Part shown: in pieces, positions 26,384 to 34,738 of the stretch | Layout: each line of letters begins with the position of its first letter | Position numbering within the stretch: the first letter of the stretch is position 1 | NCBI GenBank assembly: GCA_017525525.1 | Contig: JAFXSQ010000038.1 | Location: 1 to 43,724 of the forward strand | Length of the DNA stretch: 43,724 nucleotides | Source: Lachnospiraceae bacterium | GTDB lineage: Bacteria; Bacillota; Clostridia; Lachnospirales; Lachnospiraceae | Direction of reading: 5' to 3' | Made by a program: the position numbers and the translations under genes | Notes under the pieces: generated by a model | Databases searched by the model: none | Seen by the model: only the letters and a program-made list of their open reading frames with translations | What the model was told of the DNA's origin: nothing

Positions 26384-26412
26384 TTGACTAAAATGTCCTT
26401 ATGTGATATTTT
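26384..26412 (+). promoter_or_regulatory. Promoter of the cold-shock gene
   Basis: TTGACT (26384-26389), a 17-base spacer and TATTTT (26407-26412). The leader is about 50 bases, shorter than the long leaders of some cspA genes. Confidence 0.65.
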
Positions 26413-26469
26413 AGTATCTGTGTCAAAAATGGGGACACGAAAGTTTTTAAAGCATTTGGAGGAATTATC

Positions 26470-26673
26470 ATGACAAAGGGAACAGTAAAGTGGTTCAACA
26501 ACCAGAAGGGCTATGGATTCATTACAGACGAGAACGGCAAGGATGTATTCGTACATTACTCAGGTCTCAACATGGAAGGCTTCAAGACCTTAGAGGAGAA
26601 TCAGCAGGTTGAGTTTGATGTAGTTGACGGCGAGAAGGGTCCGCAGGCTACCAACGTAACACTGGTTCGTTAA
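26470..26673 (+). CDS. cspA: Cold-shock-domain RNA chaperone
   Basis: This 67-residue nucleic-acid-binding protein is of the CspA/CspB family. Both RNA-binding motifs are present, KGYGFI (RNP1) and VFVHY (RNP2), after the typical opening [10 protein letters not shown]. It melts RNA secondary structure and is usually abundant. GGAGGA precedes the ATG and a perfect terminator follows, so it is monocistronic. The symbol is for the family; which paralogue it is cannot be told. Confidence 0.95.
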   Translation: MTKGTVKWFNNQKGYGFITDENGKDVFVHYSGLNMEGFKTLEENQQVEFDVVDGEKGPQATNVTLVR

Positions 26674-26696
26674 TCATAAAGATTACCTAAAACTTT

Positions 26697-26731
26697 TCAG
26701 CCACCGTGCAAAGCACGGTGGCTGATTTCTT
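26697..26731 (+). terminator. Intrinsic terminator of the cold-shock gene
   Basis: A perfect 13-bp stem (26697-26709 with 26713-26725), a three-base AAA loop, then TTTCTT. Confidence 0.93.
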
Positions 26732-27015
26732 ATGCGCACGGGCACCGAAATGAAGATGTCAGCAAAAGCTGACCGGTGCCCGGCGCGGCGAGCAAGATGC
26801 GACAATGTCTTCCTTGCTCGAACAATAATGCGCACGGGCACCGAAAAGAAAAATGTCAGCTGAAGCTGACCGGTGCCCGGCGCGGCGAGCAAGGAGTGTC
26901 TTCGACTTCCTTGCTCGAATAATGAAGCGCACGCCCGCGTAATGTAAATAGTCGCTTCGTGACACGTGCCCGGCGCGGCAAGCAAGGAGTGTCTTCGACT
27001 TCCTTGCTCGATTTG
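26732..27015. repeat. Three tandem ~96-bp units, each with two hairpins
   Basis: The units begin at about 26732, 26828 and 26925; GCGCAC recurs at 26734, 26830 and 26927. Units 1 and 2 each contain GGGCACCG...CGGTGCCC enclosing GTCAGC/GCTGAC, followed by CGAGCAAG...CTTGCTCG. Unit 3 has lost most of the first hairpin but keeps the second. Loops differ while stems are kept, which suggests selection for structure or recent spread of a palindromic element. There are no spacers of CRISPR type and no plausible gene. Confidence 0.8.
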
Positions 27016-27041
27016 TGAATTCGCGTAAAGTGAATTCTACG

Positions 27042-27070
27042 TTGACAAAACAGGATAAAACGCATAAAAT
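27042..27070 (+). promoter_or_regulatory. Promoter of the tetR-rarA-exporter operon
   Basis: A consensus TTGACA (27042-27047), a 17-base spacer and TAAAAT (27065-27070), only 36 bases before the GTG start of the regulator. A TetR-type protein often represses its own promoter; no obvious operator palindrome was identified. Confidence 0.8.
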
Positions 27071-27105
27071 ACCTTTGTATGTGGTTTTTGGGGTAAGGGG
27101 GAATT

Positions 27106-27705
27106 GTGTTGAGGGAAAGCTTTGTTTCCGGCAAGGACAGACTTGTAGCGGCTGCAATAGAGATAATCAGTGACTGCGGTCTTTTTGCGCTTTCTACCGA
27201 GGCCCTGGCGGCGCGGGAGAATATGCCCGTAGAGCTCATTTACAGGTTTTTCGGAAGCGTGGATGAGGTTCTGGCCGAGGTCGTGGATTATTATGTGCGG
27301 TTTGACAGCGGTATCATGAGTACGGTCATGGCGAAGCAGGTAAGTAATATAGACAAGATAAAAGCGTTGTTTGAAGCCTATACTACTTATTACGACAGCT
27401 ATTATGCCATGTCTACCCTGTCGCTTCATTACGAGGAGCTCCTTCACAATTCCGCGACAAGGGATAAGATAGCCGAGTGCATTTTCGAGAGAAGTTCGTT
27501 CTTAAGCGGCCTTTTTGAGAATGCCATAAAGGACGGCGAGATAATAGGGGATTTTTCACCCGACGAGTTATCCGATACCGTAAGAGGAGTGTTCCTGATG
27601 CACATACAAAACAGGAGAGTAAAGACACTCAAGCGTTCCTTTAAGGAGGAATATATGGACTACCTTGACAGGTGGTTTAAGCTAATAAAACTGGGAGGCG
27701 TATAG
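27106..27705 (+). CDS. TetR/AcrR-family transcriptional regulator
   Basis: This 199-residue regulator has an N-terminal TetR-type helix-turn-helix (about 8-55): RLVAAAIEIISDCGLFALST, then EALAARENMPVELIYRFFGS. The C-terminal helical ligand-binding domain is divergent, as usual. The GTG at 27106 is preceded by AAGGGGG; a TTG one codon later is possible. It heads a run of tightly packed genes ending with a MacAB-like exporter, a common target of TetR regulators. The inducer is unknown. Confidence 0.85.
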   Translation: MLRESFVSGKDRLVAAAIEIISDCGLFALSTEALAARENMPVELIYRFFGSVDEVLAEVVDYYVRFDSGIMSTVMAKQVSNIDKIKALFEAYTTYYDSYYAMSTLSLHYEELLHNSATRDKIAECIFERSSFLSGLFENAIKDGEIIGDFSPDELSDTVRGVFLMHIQNRRVKTLKRSFKEEYMDYLDRWFKLIKLGGV

Positions 27706-27707
27706 TT

Positions 27708-28097
27708 ATGAAGGTTCTTGTGGCTGAGGATGATATTGCGAGCAGCAAGTTTATGCAGAAGCTTTTGTCAAAGTACGGAGAGGTTCATATTGCTTCGGAC
27801 GGTATAGCGTGTGTCAATGAATTTGTGAATGCGGCTGAGAAAAAAGAGGGTTTTGATCTCGTTTGCCTGGATATAATGATGCCGAAGATTGATGGTTATA
27901 AGGCGCTTGCGTCCATAAGGGATGCAGAGAGAAAGCTCGGTCTTTCAAGAGATAAAAGATGTAAGGTTATTATGATAAGCGCGCTTGATGAGGGCTTTGA
28001 CAAGAACTATGCAAGCGACGATTATGAGGAGTATATGTGTAAGCCTATCGATATAGTCAAGTTTGACGGGCTTATCAAGAAGATGGGATTGACGTAA
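27708..28097 (+). CDS. Stand-alone response-regulator receiver domain
   Basis: This 129-residue CheY-like protein consists only of a receiver domain. The acidic pair is Glu-Asp-Asp near residues 7-9 (VAEDDIASSK). The phosphoacceptor is Asp55 in CLDIMMPKIDGYKAL, the switch residue is in VIMISALDE, and the conserved Lys is in CKPID. There is no output domain and no kinase gene adjacent. It starts two bases after the tetR stop, with GGGAGG as ribosome-binding site, so it is co-transcribed. Its partner kinase and target are unknown. Confidence 0.9.
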   Translation: MKVLVAEDDIASSKFMQKLLSKYGEVHIASDGIACVNEFVNAAEKKEGFDLVCLDIMMPKIDGYKALASIRDAERKLGLSRDKRCKVIMISALDEGFDKNYASDDYEEYMCKPIDIVKFDGLIKKMGLT

Positions 28098-28103
28098 TAG
28101 TTT

Positions 28104-29429
28104 ATGGACCTTTTTGAATATATGAAAAAGGAAAACATGAAGGGGCAGTCGCCGCTCGCAAGGAGGCTTCGCCCCTCTTGTATTGAGGAGGTAGTCGGGC
28201 AGGAGCATATCCTCGGCGAAGGCAAGCTTCTTTATCGTCTGATAAAGGCCGACAAGCTCGGCTCGATAATTCTCTACGGACCTCCGGGGACGGGCAAGAC
28301 TACGCTGGCGAATGTTATTGCTAATTCAACCAGCGCTGATTTTAAGGAATTAAATGCCACAACCTCCGGAAAAAAGGATATAGAAAATGCCGTGAAGGAA
28401 GCGCAGGATGCTTCCGCTATGTACAGCAGAAAGACAATCCTGTTCATAGATGAGATACATCGTTTCAACAAGGCGCAGCAGGATTTCCTTCTTCCCTATG
28501 TGGAGGACGGGACAGTCACGCTTATAGGCGCAACTACGGAGAATCCTCTCTTTGAGGTCAATAAGGCCTTAGTGTCGAGGTCCACGGTGTTCGAGCTGCT
28601 TCCCTTGAAGAAGGAGCATATAGAAGAGCTTATCCGTCGCGCGGTTTACGACACGGAAAAGGGCATGGGTTCTTACGATGCCGAGATTACGGATGATGCG
28701 GTCAGCTACCTGGCGGGCTGCTCGGAGGGAGATGCAAGGCCTGCGCTGAATGCGGTTGAGCTGGCTATCCGTTCAACAAAAAGAGATGAAAAGACCGGCA
28801 AGCTTCTAATCGACATCGAGGTTGCCAAGGAGTGCATTCAGAAGAGAAACATCCGTTACGATAAGGACGGAGACAATCATTACGATACCATATCGGCATT
28901 CATCAAGAGCATGCGCGGCTCGGATCCGGACGCCTGTGTGTACTATCTTGCGAAGATGCTTTACGCCGGTGAGGATATAAAATTCATAGCGCGAAGGATA
29001 ATGATATGTGCCTGCGAGGATGTCGGTTTAGCGGATCCGCAAGCTATAGTTGTGGCAACGGCCTGTTGTGAGGCCTGTGAGAGAATAGGGATGCCCGAGG
29101 CAAGGATCATTCTTTCGGAGGCAGCCTGCTATGTGGCGACGGCGCCGAAGAGTAATTCGGTTTATCTCGCTATTGACGAGGCGCTTGAGAAGGTCCGTGA
29201 TACGGATGACTGCGCGGTGCCTGGACATTTGAAGAATATACGCGTTCCGGGTTCGAAGGACGCGGATGCGCCGGGATATAAATATGCGCATGATTTCCCG
29301 GAGCATTATGTTAAGCAGCAATATCTGCCCGATAAGCTTGTCGGAGAAAGCTTTTACCGGCCGGGTGAATTAGGGCATGAAAAGAATATAAAAGAGCGGC
29401 TTGAACGCTTAAAGAAAAGAGAGGCTTAA
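28104..29429 (+). CDS. rarA: Replication-associated recombination protein A (RarA/MgsA)
   Basis: This 441-residue AAA+ ATPase of the RarA/MgsA/WRNIP1 family acts at stalled replication forks. It opens with PLARRLRPSCIEEVVGQEHIL. Walker A is GPPGTGKTT, Walker B is LFIDEIHRFNKAQQD and sensor 1 is GATTENP. The C-terminal MgsA domain contains DAFIKSMRGSDPDACVYYLA-type sequence (here SAFIKSMRGSDPDACVYYLA) and PGYKYAHDFPEHYV. The ribosome-binding site is weak, so it is probably coupled to the receiver gene six bases upstream. Its place in an operon with an exporter is unusual. Confidence 0.95.
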   Translation: MDLFEYMKKENMKGQSPLARRLRPSCIEEVVGQEHILGEGKLLYRLIKADKLGSIILYGPPGTGKTTLANVIANSTSADFKELNATTSGKKDIENAVKEAQDASAMYSRKTILFIDEIHRFNKAQQDFLLPYVEDGTVTLIGATTENPLFEVNKALVSRSTVFELLPLKKEHIEELIRRAVYDTEKGMGSYDAEITDDAVSYLAGCSEGDARPALNAVELAIRSTKRDEKTGKLLIDIEVAKECIQKRNIRYDKDGDNHYDTISAFIKSMRGSDPDACVYYLAKMLYAGEDIKFIARRIMICACEDVGLADPQAIVVATACCEACERIGMPEARIILSEAACYVATAPKSNSVYLAIDEALEKVRDTDDCAVPGHLKNIRVPGSKDADAPGYKYAHDFPEHYVKQQYLPDKLVGESFYRPGELGHEKNIKERLERLKKREA

Positions 29430-29430
29430 A

Positions 29431-30906
29431 ATGAAGACAGTAACTAAGGTGATAATAACGTTATTGGTGCTTGCGATACTTGCGGGCGCAGGTGTCTATG
29501 TATGGCGTTATATATCGGAAAAAAAGGCGGAAAACGAGGATGTCGAGTATGTATATGTAGAGTCTGTAGATATGCTCACCGGAGGCGCGGCAAGCTTTGA
29601 CAACAGGTACATGGGTACTGTTGAGGCTCAGGCGACACAGTCCGTGAAGAAGAACAGCGACCTCAAGGTAAAAGAGGTATTCGTTACCGTCGAGCAGGAG
29701 GTCAAGGAGGGCGACAAGCTCTTTGAGTATGACATGGACGAGATGGATCTGAAGTTAAAGCAGCTTGAGCTCGAGCTTACCAGCACCAACAACAGCATTC
29801 AGATCTGCAATCAGCAGATATCGCAGCTTGTCAAGGAAAGGGATGAAGCTCCCGCCGACAGCAAGCTTGGTTATACCGCGCAGATACAGAGCCTTCAGGC
29901 ACAGCTTAATCAGCTTAATTACGATGTGCAGGCAAAGCAGCTCGATATAGACAGACAGAGGGCGGCAATGGAGGAAAATGTTGTTGTTTCGCCGATGGAC
30001 GGTATTATCAAGGAGATTAAGAACGAAGAGAATGATAATGATAACAGCAGCAATTATAATGATAACAGCTCTGATGACCCCGATGCATTTATCAAGATTA
30101 TGGCCAAAGGACAGTACAGGGTTAAGGCTACCGGAGACGAAACCAACATAAGGACCATGAGCGTGGGTGACAGGGTTGTCATAAGGCCTAGAATAGGCGA
30201 CGACATGGTTTGGACAGGAACCATAAGCGAGATAGATTTGGAGCATCCGGATAACGGCAGCAATAATGACATGTATTATTATGGCGGAGGCGGTGAGACC
30301 ACGACCAAGTACCCGTTCTATATAGATATTGATTCTATAGACGGTCTTCTTCTCGGTCAGCATGTATATGTTGAGCCCGATGAAGGACAGGGCGAGGTAA
30401 AGAGCGGTCTCTGGCTTGATGATATGTATATTCTGTCGGATGAGGCCGGCGGCAGCTATGTATGGGCCGAGAACGCCGAGGGTAAGATAGAGAAGAGAGT
30501 GGTATCCTTAGGCGAGTTTGATGATGAGAATATGAAGTATGAGATCCTTTCGGGACTTACCGCGAAGGATTATATTGCATTTCCCGAAAACAGAATTAAG
30601 GAAGGCATGACTGCCACAAAGAATTACGAGGATGTGCTTCAGTACGAAACCTATGATCCCTTCGAGGGCGGCGGCTCCGACGAGGATGACATGGGTGAAG
30701 AATATGATGAGATGTATGAAGACGAAATGTATGACGATGAGTTTTACGAGGACGATATGGTCGATGATGCGGAAAACGGCGACGAGGACGGACTTAACGG
30801 CGATATGACCATAGAGGAAAATCTGCCCGATGAGTCCGAAGGCGGCGAAGACGGAGTCGGTAAGGAAGATACCGAGGAGCTTTCTGGCGAGAGCCTTGAC
30901 ATGTAG
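29431..30906 (+). CDS. Membrane-fusion protein 1 of a MacAB-like exporter (HlyD family)
   Basis: This 491-residue periplasmic-adaptor-type protein is anchored by one N-terminal transmembrane helix (about 5-25) and acts outside the membrane with an ABC exporter. It has the split biotinyl-lipoyl domain (VKEVFVTVEQEVKEGDKLFE and NVVVSPMDGIIKEI) flanking a coiled-coil hairpin of about 85 residues. An Asn/Asp-rich insertion follows, then a beta-barrel part with VGDRVVIRPRIGDD. The last ~80 residues form an extremely acidic tail rich in Asp, Glu, Met and Tyr. It starts one base after the rarA stop. Its partner genes follow directly. Confidence 0.88.
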   Translation: MKTVTKVIITLLVLAILAGAGVYVWRYISEKKAENEDVEYVYVESVDMLTGGAASFDNRYMGTVEAQATQSVKKNSDLKVKEVFVTVEQEVKEGDKLFEYDMDEMDLKLKQLELELTSTNNSIQICNQQISQLVKERDEAPADSKLGYTAQIQSLQAQLNQLNYDVQAKQLDIDRQRAAMEENVVVSPMDGIIKEIKNEENDNDNSSNYNDNSSDDPDAFIKIMAKGQYRVKATGDETNIRTMSVGDRVVIRPRIGDDMVWTGTISEIDLEHPDNGSNNDMYYYGGGGETTTKYPFYIDIDSIDGLLLGQHVYVEPDEGQGEVKSGLWLDDMYILSDEAGGSYVWAENAEGKIEKRVVSLGEFDDENMKYEILSGLTAKDYIAFPENRIKEGMTATKNYEDVLQYETYDPFEGGGSDEDDMGEEYDEMYEDEMYDDEFYEDDMVDDAENGDEDGLNGDMTIEENLPDESEGGEDGVGKEDTEELSGESLDM

Positions 30907-30925
30907 ATTTGGAGAGTGACGGATT

Positions 30926-31747
30926 ATGCTTTTGGAATTAAGCGGAATATATAAGAATTACCTCCAGGGAAGCATGGAGGTTCCGGTTTTAAAGGATATC
31001 AATCTTCAGATAGAAGAGGGAGAATATGTGGCTATCATGGGACCCTCAGGTTCGGGTAAGTCCACATTGATGAATATAATAGGATGCATAGATAAGCCTT
31101 CGGAAGGCATATATATGCTTGACGGCCATGACATAGGCAGTCTGAGAGACAGGGCACTGTCGAGGATAAGGAACAAGGAGATAGGCTTCGTGTTCCAGAA
31201 CTTCAATCTGCTTCCGAGACAGTCGGCACTTGATAATGTGGGACTTCCGCTTCAGTATGCGGGCGTTCCCAAGAGAAAGAGGAAGGAAAGATGTCTTAAA
31301 ATGCTCGATATGGTGGGGCTGTCAGACCGTGTTAGCTTCAAGCCTACACAGCTTTCGGGCGGTCAGAAGCAGAGGGTTGCCATAGCCAGAGCCATGGTGG
31401 GTGATCCGAAGATACTGCTTGCGGATGAGCCTACGGGCGCGCTCGACTCAAAGTCCGGCGAGCAGGTAATGGAGCTTTTTGATGTGCTTCATGAGCAGGG
31501 CACCACGATAATAATGATCACTCACTCCTATGAGGTGGCTCAGCGCGCAAGACGAATAGTAAGGATAATAGACGGTGAGCTTTTAGAGGGTGACGGCGTG
31601 AAAGCTGCGCCGGCAGCGGAAGCGCCGAGCGAAGAGAAGGCAGATAGTGAGGATACCGCATTTGCGGATAATACCGCTGCAGACGAAATTGCAGAAAAAG
31701 AAACCGACATGACAAAGGAGGCAGATGGTAATGAAGAAACCGATTAA
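30926..31747 (+). CDS. ABC transporter ATP-binding protein (MacB/LolD type)
   Basis: This 273-residue ATPase powers the exporter encoded around it. Walker A is GPSGSGKS (39-46), the Q-loop is FVFQNFNLLPRQSALDNV, the signature is LSGGQKQRVAIARA, Walker B is ILLADEPTGALD and the H-loop is MITHS. It belongs to the LolD/MacB subgroup. It is longer than the usual ~225 residues because of a C-terminal Ala/Glu/Asp-rich tail of about 50 residues. The end overlaps the start of the second membrane-fusion protein. Confidence 0.95.
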   Translation: MLLELSGIYKNYLQGSMEVPVLKDINLQIEEGEYVAIMGPSGSGKSTLMNIIGCIDKPSEGIYMLDGHDIGSLRDRALSRIRNKEIGFVFQNFNLLPRQSALDNVGLPLQYAGVPKRKRKERCLKMLDMVGLSDRVSFKPTQLSGGQKQRVAIARAMVGDPKILLADEPTGALDSKSGEQVMELFDVLHEQGTTIIMITHSYEVAQRARRIVRIIDGELLEGDGVKAAPAAEAPSEEKADSEDTAFADNTAADEIAEKETDMTKEADGNEETD

Positions 31748-33281
31748 GGTATTGATCGCCCTTGTTGTCTCCGCGGCAGTTGTTGCAGGTTCGTATTACG
31801 GTCTTCATAAGCTCAAGATAAAAAACCAGGAAAGCAAGGTTGTTGATGTCTACCCCGTAAGCAGTATAGCTTACAATTCCAATATGTGGGGAGATGACGA
31901 GACATTGACCGGAAATGTGTCCTTAAGCAAGGAGCAGAGAGTTTACGCCGGCAGGGAGTCGGTTGTTTCGGAGATTAAGGTATCGGAGGGTGATACGGTA
32001 AAAGCCGGAGATCTACTTCTTGTATATGACACCACTCAGCAGAAGTTAAAGCTTGAGGCCGAGTTTGCGGAGGTTGAGCTATCAAGGTCCGAGTGGGAGA
32101 TGGCCAAGAACGAATTGAACAAGCTGTATAAGGTTGTTCCGATAGAACCTACAACCGAGCCGATTACAACCGAGGAGCCGACCACTGAAGAAACTACGAC
32201 GGAGGAGCCTACAACCGAGGAACCGACGACGGAGAATACAACAGAAAATACAACGGAGAATACAACTGAAAACACTACAGAAACACCGACGGAGGAGCCT
32301 ACCGAGGAACCGACGGAAGAGCCTACCGAGGATACGACCGAAAACGGAAATCCTTTTGTAGAACCGACGGAAACTCCTACAGAGCAGCCTACGGAAACAC
32401 CTACGGAGGCACCCACAGAGGCGCCTACCGAAGCTCCGACAGAGGCTCCTACAGAGGCACCCACCGAAGCTCCGACGGAACCTCCTACAACGACGGAGGA
32501 AGAGGATATCTACGATGAGGAAGACGACGGTGAGTACGAGATGGAGTACACCAGGGAAGAGCTGGCGGAGGCCATAGCCGACAAGCAGAGAGAGATTAAG
32601 ACGTTGGAGATAGACTATCAGCTTAAGCTTGTTGAGTATGAGATGCTTGAATTCCAGACCAACAACGGCGAGGTTTATGCCAACTTTGACGGAACCGTTA
32701 AGAGTATATTAGAGCCCGAGGAAGCCTTAGCAGACGGTAAACCCGTCATAACCATATCGGGTGATGCGGGATATGTGGTAAGCACAAGCATAGGCGAGCT
32801 TTCCATGAAGAAGGTTAAGATAGGTGATCCGGTAAATCTTACATGCTGGGATAACGGCATGAGTTATGAGGGCAAGGTTACCGAGATATCGCTTTTCCCG
32901 GCAACAGACAATATGAACTACAGCTCCAAGACCGAAACCTTTTATCCGGTTAAGATTGCGGTTATGGATGACACGGGCGAGCTTCAGCCCAATATGTACA
33001 TGGAGATAACCTTCCCGGATGAAGGCGGCGATAACGGAAATCTGTGTCTTATGAGCGCGTTTATCTCAAAGGAAGGTAATAATTACTACGTCTTGAAGAA
33101 GGGTGAGGACGGAAAACTCAAGAAGACCTATGTTAAGACGGGTAAGATAATAGGCGGAACCATGATGGAGATTCTTGAAGGCGTAGACTATGACGACTAT
33201 GTAGCCTTTCCGTATCTTGCGGAGGCGGTTGAGGGTGTCAACACCAAGGAAGGAAATCTCGAGGATTTATATGCATATTAG
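31731..33281 (+). CDS. Membrane-fusion protein 2 with a Thr/Pro/Glu-rich insertion (HlyD family)
   Basis: This 516-residue adaptor has an N-terminal membrane helix and a first half-lipoyl motif VVSEIKVSEGDTVKAGDLLL. A coiled-coil strand of about 35 residues follows, then a low-complexity insertion of about 120 residues (roughly 138-262) built from TEEPT, ENTT and EAPT repeats and ending acidic. The return coil (AEAIADKQREIKTLEIDYQLK) follows, then the second half-lipoyl segment NGEVYANFDGTVKSI and the beta-barrel. There are two in-frame ATGs, 31725 and 31731. AAAGGAGG at 31714-31721 is better spaced for 31731. It overlaps the end of the ATPase gene. Two non-identical adaptors in one exporter operon suggest a mixed adaptor ring. 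Confidence 0.85.
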   Translation: MKKPIKVLIALVVSAAVVAGSYYGLHKLKIKNQESKVVDVYPVSSIAYNSNMWGDDETLTGNVSLSKEQRVYAGRESVVSEIKVSEGDTVKAGDLLLVYDTTQQKLKLEAEFAEVELSRSEWEMAKNELNKLYKVVPIEPTTEPITTEEPTTEETTTEEPTTEEPTTENTTENTTENTTENTTETPTEEPTEEPTEEPTEDTTENGNPFVEPTETPTEQPTETPTEAPTEAPTEAPTEAPTEAPTEAPTEPPTTTEEEDIYDEEDDGEYEMEYTREELAEAIADKQREIKTLEIDYQLKLVEYEMLEFQTNNGEVYANFDGTVKSILEPEEALADGKPVITISGDAGYVVSTSIGELSMKKVKIGDPVNLTCWDNGMSYEGKVTEISLFPATDNMNYSSKTETFYPVKIAVMDDTGELQPNMYMEITFPDEGGDNGNLCLMSAFISKEGNNYYVLKKGEDGKLKKTYVKTGKIIGGTMMEILEGVDYDDYVAFPYLAEAVEGVNTKEGNLEDLYAY

Positions 33282-33294
33282 TCAGTTAATGGGA

Positions 33295-33407
33295 GGCGCG
33301 ATTATGACGAAGTCATAATTTGCATCGCGCCGACTTTCGTCATAAGGGGTACCGCGAAGCGGTGGATTCCTTATGACGTTAGACCGGGCAGGATTGCTTA
33401 AGCAATC
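33295..33407. repeat. Three consecutive palindromes between adaptor 2 and permease
   Basis: First, GGCGCGAT (33295-33302) with ATCGCGCC (33324-33331), enclosing ATTATGAC with GTCATAAT in a register that competes at the AT. Second, CGTCATAAGG (33338-33347) with CCTTATGACG (33369-33378). Third, the perfect 16-bp palindrome GATTGCTTAAGCAATC (33392-33407). The second element is repeated in inverted orientation at 43391-43428. It sits inside what is otherwise a tightly packed operon. Confidence 0.75.
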
Positions 33408-33439
33408 GTGCCAATACATATTATAAAAGGAATGGCAAG

Positions 33440-34732
33440 ATGATTGAGAATATAAGACTATCGTTTCAGGGAATATGGGCCCACAAGTTAAGATCGCTGC
33501 TTACCATGCTCGGCATCATAATCGGTATCGCGGCTATCATAGCTATCGTGTCGACTATCAAGGGAACTGCGGAGCAGATAAAGGAGAATCTGGTCGGCTC
33601 AGGCAATAATGTAGTGGAGATTAAGCTTAAGCAGGGCGAGTGGGATTACGCATCGGGCGATTACGGCTCGTCCGGCATAAAGGTAATTACCGACAAGGTC
33701 AAGGAGGATATACTTGCAGTCGATGAGGTTACGGCCGTTGCCTCCTACCGTTACGGTACCATGTACAACGGAGTTACCTATGAGAGCAATGCAATAAACG
33801 GAATAACCATGATCGGTGCAGATAAGGATTATATGCAGATGGCGGGGTATACCGTTACAAGAGGAAGGATGTTCGTCGACAGGGATTATAAGAATTATAA
33901 GAAGTTCGTGATTCTTGACGATGCGGCGGCTTCTTCGATAGCCGGCGGAGAAAACCCTGTCGGCAAGACTATAGAGATTAAGGGAGATCCCTATGTGATC
34001 ATCGGTGTTGTGGAGCAGCTGGATTCATTTGCTCCGAGGATAACTTCTCTTCAGGACTGGCAGACCTACTACGGGGACAGCGCTGCCGGAAGACTTTTCC
34101 TTCCGGATGTGAACTGGCCCATGATTTACGGCTTTGATGAGCCCTATAATGTAATCATAAAGCCGAGAAGCACGGATGATATAACCGAGGCGGGAAAGAA
34201 ATCTGCCGATATCTTAAATGAGTTTATCGGCGCAAAGAAGGATACTCCGTCTGAGGATAAAAGCGAAGACAGCGAAGAGTCGAACTTCAAGTACAAGAGC
34301 CAGGACCTTTTAGAGAAGGCAAAACAGATGCAGCAGGTAAGTCAGTCCACATCACAACAGCTTATCTGGATTGCGAGCATATCCCTCCTGGTCGGCGGTA
34401 TAGGCGTTATGAATATAATGCTTGTGTCTGTTACCGAGAGAACAAGAGAGATTGGTTTGAAGAAGGCTTTGGGCGCAAGAAAGGGAGTTATACTCGGTCA
34501 GTTTTTAACTGAGGCAGCGGTTCTTACAAGCCTCGGAGGACTTATCGGAGTTGCCGGCGGTATCGGACTTGCTTACCTTATTTCGAATGTTGCTGATGTG
34601 CCGGTTGCCATAAGCGGAGCGGCTATCGCAATCTCGGTTGCATTTTCGACTATTATAGGAGTTGTGTTCGGTCTTATCCCATCGGTAAAGGCTGCAAATC
34701 TGAACCCGATAGATGCGTTAAGATATGAGTAG
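33440..34732 (+). CDS. MacB-like ABC permease (FtsX family)
   Basis: This 430-residue permease has the MacB layout. One N-terminal helix (LRSLLTMLGIIIGIAAIIAIV) is followed by a large extracytoplasmic MacB_PCD domain of about 270 residues with an Asp/Glu/Lys-rich patch near 275-290. A C-terminal FtsX domain with three helices begins IASISLLVGGIGVMNIMLVSV and carries the coupling motif ERTREIGLKKALGA. AAAAGGAA precedes the ATG. It completes an exporter with the ATPase and two adaptors upstream. Such systems export peptides, lipids or antibiotics; the substrate is unknown. Confidence 0.95.
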   Translation: MIENIRLSFQGIWAHKLRSLLTMLGIIIGIAAIIAIVSTIKGTAEQIKENLVGSGNNVVEIKLKQGEWDYASGDYGSSGIKVITDKVKEDILAVDEVTAVASYRYGTMYNGVTYESNAINGITMIGADKDYMQMAGYTVTRGRMFVDRDYKNYKKFVILDDAAASSIAGGENPVGKTIEIKGDPYVIIGVVEQLDSFAPRITSLQDWQTYYGDSAAGRLFLPDVNWPMIYGFDEPYNVIIKPRSTDDITEAGKKSADILNEFIGAKKDTPSEDKSEDSEESNFKYKSQDLLEKAKQMQQVSQSTSQQLIWIASISLLVGGIGVMNIMLVSVTERTREIGLKKALGARKGVILGQFLTEAAVLTSLGGLIGVAGGIGLAYLISNVADVPVAISGAAIAISVAFSTIIGVVFGLIPSVKAANLNPIDALRYE

Positions 34733-34738
34733 CGATAT

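Noticed and set aside
26732-27015. CRISPR array
   Set aside because: There are only three ~96-bp units that are repeat throughout, with internal hairpins, no unique spacers and no cas genes.
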